Shown here: positions 32,155 through 34,452 of the stretch, piece after piece
Layout: each line of letters opens with the position of its first letter
Numbering within the stretch: the stretch's first letter is position 1
From: Bacteroidaceae bacterium
GTDB taxonomy: Bacteria; Bacteroidota; Bacteroidia; Bacteroidales; Bacteroidaceae
NCBI GenBank assembly: GCA_024400995.1
Contig: JAKSLU010000016.1
Coordinates: 1-34,452, forward strand
Direction of reading: 5' to 3'
Length of the DNA stretch: 34,452 bases
Position numbers and translations under genes: made by a program
The notes under the pieces: model-generated
What the model was told of the DNA's origin: nothing
Seen by the model: the letters and a program-made list of their open reading frames with translations, nothing else
Databases searched by the model: none

Positions 32155-34452
32155 ATGAAAAAAACACTCACCCTCCTACTCTGCCTGGCTTTTGTTTGTC
32201 TCTCAGCCAGTGCCCGAGTAACCCATCTGCTGCCCAAGCCCCAGCAGGTCGAGACCACAGGTGCCACCTTTGCACTCAATCGTGCCGTGGCTCTCACTGA
32301 CCCCACCGACAGCAAGTTGCTGCAGAACGTCCTCACCGAGGCCGGCTGCACACTCAACCCCTCAGCCACTGCCAAGGTGACCGTGCAGCTCGTCGAGAGC
32401 ATCAGCGGTGCCAAGGAGCCCGCTCTGGCAGGCTATGAGAACGAGACCTACACTCTCCGCGTGGAGGCCAACCAGATCAGCATCACCGCCATCAGCCGTC
32501 TCGGCGTGATCCGCGCTGCCCAGACTCTGCAGCAGCTCGCAGAGGACGAGCAGGGCCACGTGGCAGCCCTGGAGGGCGTGAACATTACGGACTGGGCCTC
32601 TTTCAAGGTGCGCGGCTTTATGCACGACGTAGGTCGCTCCTTCATCACCTTCGACGAGCTCAAGCGTCAGATCATGCTCTATAGCCGCTTCAAGATCAAC
32701 ACCTTCCAGTGGCACATGACTGAGAACCAGGCTTGGCGCTTTGAGGTCAAGGCCTATCCCAAGCTCACCGACCCCAGCACCCAGACCCGCTTCCCTGGCT
32801 ACTACACCCAGGAGCAGTGCAAGGAACTCGACCAGCTGGCCTATGAGCACGGCATCTATGTGATGCCCGAGCTCGACATGCCCGGCCACAGCGGTGCCTT
32901 TGAGCGCGCCATGGGCTTTGGTATGCAGAGCAACGATGGTATCAAGGTGCTCCGTCAGGCTCTGAAGGAGTGCGCCGAGTGCTTCCCCCACGCTCCCTAT
33001 CTCCACATCGGTGGTGACGAGGTGGCCCTCACTGCGCAGTTTGCCTCCTTCCTCAACGACATGACCAACTACGCCCACACCGACCTCAAAAAGAAGGTCG
33101 TATGGTGGAACCAGTGCGCCAAGCAGGGCAATGCCCGTGCCAACGTGACCGCCGCCGACCCCTGCGACATGGCACAGTGCTGGGCCTCATCCGGCAACAT
33201 GGTGAAGGGCAAGCCCAGCATTGACTGCCGCTACAACTACACCAATCACTTTGACGTCTTCGCCGACCTCGTGGGCATGTACCGCTCCAACATCTTTGGC
33301 AAGGCCTATGGCGATGAGGACGCAGCCGGCTTCATCTCCTGCCCCTGGAACGACCGCAAGACCCCCACTCAGGAGGATATCATCGCACAGAACAACGTCT
33401 TTGCCGTGACCATCGCCTCTGGCGAGCGCGCCTGGCTGGGCGGCAGCAACGAGTACATCGAACAGTGTGGTGCCGTGCTGCCCAACAATGGCCAGATTTA
33501 TGACGACTTCCAGGACTGGGAGCGCCGCTTCCTCTTCCACAAGGCTCACTCCCTCAAGGACGAGCCCATCCCCTACGTCAAGCAGACCAACATCCGCTGG
33601 CGCATCTCCGACCCTGTGGCCAACAACGGCAATGCCTCAGCTGTGTTTGCATGGGACGACCTCAAGGGTGCCGACGTAGAGATTCCCGAGGCCGTCAAGC
33701 AGGGCTCTCGCAACTACGGCTGGACTCTGGCCACCGGCGCTGGTATCTACCTCAACCACACCTGGCCCACCGTCATCGCTGGCATCTGGGGCAAGAACCA
33801 GAGCACCAACCAGACCGCCTACGCGTACACGTACGTATATAGTGATAAGGAGCAGACCGTAGGTGCTCAGATTGAGTTCCAGAACTACGGCCGCTCAGAG
33901 CGCGATGCCGCTCCCGCCAATGGCAACTGGGACCGCAAGGGCTCCAACATCTGGCTCAACGGTCAGCGCATCAATCCTCCCACCTGGGACAACAATGGTG
34001 GTGGCAACGGCGACTTTGAGAAGCTGCTGCTCAACGAGAACTTCCCCGCCCGCAAGCCCATCGCCGTAAACCTCAAGAAGGGCTGGAACAAGGTGTTCAT
34101 CAAGCTGCCCTATGTCGGTGCCAGCAACGTACGCCTCAACAAGTGGCTCTTCACCTTCGTACTGACCGATCTGGACGGCATCAACGCCATCGACGGCCTC
34201 ATCTACTCTCCCACCCAGACCATGGAAGGCGAGGAGCCCGTTCCCGCTCCCGTTGAGAACGACGACACGCCCAAGGTAAGCAACGCTGACTACACTTACT
34301 ACTACTCCCTGAGCACCCCTGCCCGCGGACCTCGCTACGCCACCTCAAAGGGCGCCAACCAGGACATGGTAGGCGAGACCTCTGCCTCGAACGCCTCATA
34401 CTGGAAGCTCGTGCAGCGCCACGCTGGTGACATCGACATCGTGACCTATGCC
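32155..34452 (+). CDS. GH20 beta-N-acetylhexosaminidase, C-terminus beyond the window
   Basis: Secreted glycoside hydrolase releasing terminal GlcNAc or GalNAc from glycans by substrate-assisted catalysis. 766 codons are present with no stop before the right edge. The signal peptide is MKKTLTLLLCLAFVCLSASA. A GH20b-type N-domain (about 21-148) begins LLPKPQQVE. The (beta/alpha)8 catalytic domain starts near FKVRGFMHDVGRSFI; PELDMPGHS is typical and HIGGDEV carries the catalytic pair Asp288-Glu289. After about residue 475 a beta-rich region with WDRKGSNIWLNGQRINPP and KKGWNKVFIKLPY follows, perhaps carbohydrate-binding. The extra C-terminal length suggests further domains outside the window. 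It lies 536 nt after the epimerase gene and has its own promoter. Confidence 0.93.
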   Translation, partial: MKKTLTLLLCLAFVCLSASARVTHLLPKPQQVETTGATFALNRAVALTDPTDSKLLQNVLTEAGCTLNPSATAKVTVQLVESISGAKEPALAGYENETYTLRVEANQISITAISRLGVIRAAQTLQQLAEDEQGHVAALEGVNITDWASFKVRGFMHDVGRSFITFDELKRQIMLYSRFKINTFQWHMTENQAWRFEVKAYPKLTDPSTQTRFPGYYTQEQCKELDQLAYEHGIYVMPELDMPGHSGAFERAMGFGMQSNDGIKVLRQALKECAECFPHAPYLHIGGDEVALTAQFASFLNDMTNYAHTDLKKKVVWWNQCAKQGNARANVTAADPCDMAQCWASSGNMVKGKPSIDCRYNYTNHFDVFADLVGMYRSNIFGKAYGDEDAAGFISCPWNDRKTPTQEDIIAQNNVFAVTIASGERAWLGGSNEYIEQCGAVLPNNGQIYDDFQDWERRFLFHKAHSLKDEPIPYVKQTNIRWRISDPVANNGNASAVFAWDDLKGADVEIPEAVKQGSRNYGWTLATGAGIYLNHTWPTVIAGIWGKNQSTNQTAYAYTYVYSDKEQTVGAQIEFQNYGRSERDAAPANGNWDRKGSNIWLNGQRINPPTWDNNGGGNGDFEKLLLNENFPARKPIAVNLKKGWNKVFIKLPYVGASNVRLNKWLFTFVLTDLDGINAIDGLIYSPTQTMEGEEPVPAPVENDDTPKVSNADYTYYYSLSTPARGPRYATSKGANQDMVGETSASNASYWKLVQRHAGDIDIVTYA

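Overview
The window looks like a chromosomal segment of a fairly GC-rich member of the Bacteroidales, most like Prevotellaceae; I cannot fix the genus. The evidence is the gene content (gingipain-type C25 protease, DUF3822-rsmD pair, DUF554, CotH lipoprotein, MG2-type surface protein, AGE-type epimerase next to GH20) and repeated Bacteroidetes promoter elements of the form TAnnTTTG, often with a TTTG-like element about 20 nt upstream. Strong Shine-Dalgarno sequences are scarce. No phage, integrase, transposase or CRISPR genes are visible.

Layout. 1-568 (-): start of gapA, cut by the window edge. 725-1153 (+): mscL, ending at a perfect bidirectional hairpin. 1226-3670 (-): surface lipoprotein with collagen-like repeats and a CotH kinase domain. 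3764-5860 (-): ClpB lacking the N-domain. 6043-9366 (-): large secreted C25 cysteine protease that also carries an Omp28/thioredoxin-like CxxC domain. 9626-10025 (-): tmRNA. 10118-12560 (-): galE, thyA and a small lipoprotein, packed with adjacency or overlap. 12834-19691 (-): an RND efflux operon (adaptor, pump, outer-membrane factor) with an LpxA-family acyltransferase gene as its last cistron, 5 nt after the outer-membrane factor. 19934-22448 (+): map, tsaD, pncC. 22814-26507 (-): a secreted protein of unknown function followed by a large MG2/plug-type surface protein interrupted by one in-frame TAA. 26690-27373 (-): DUF554 membrane protein. 27605-30302 (-): DUF3822, rsmD, RecD-like helicase. 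30431-34452 (+): N-acylglucosamine 2-epimerase and a GH20 beta-hexosaminidase that runs off the right edge.

Most of the unusual signal lies between genes. A family of tandem repeats with an exact 22-bp period occurs in three separate intergenic spaces (12754-12831, 22465-22530, 31771-31875), each after the 3' end of a gene. The middle locus also has a 10-bp-period array of GCAC/GTAC units. A 253-bp element with perfect 38-bp terminal inverted repeats (27377-27629) supplies the stop codon and last residues of the helicase gene. Three RNA hairpins (3684-3725, 5984-6022, 18461-18503) contain mismatches that become G.U pairs only on the transcribed strand, which argues that they act as RNA. The first looks like the clpB terminator, and the promoter of the next gene is embedded in its stem.

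Functional themes are envelope and surface biology (protease, CotH lipoprotein, MG2 protein, RND pump with an acyltransferase), proteostasis (ClpB, tmRNA, MetAP) and amino-sugar use (epimerase plus hexosaminidase). All identifications rest on reading the sequence and remembered family motifs; no database search was run.
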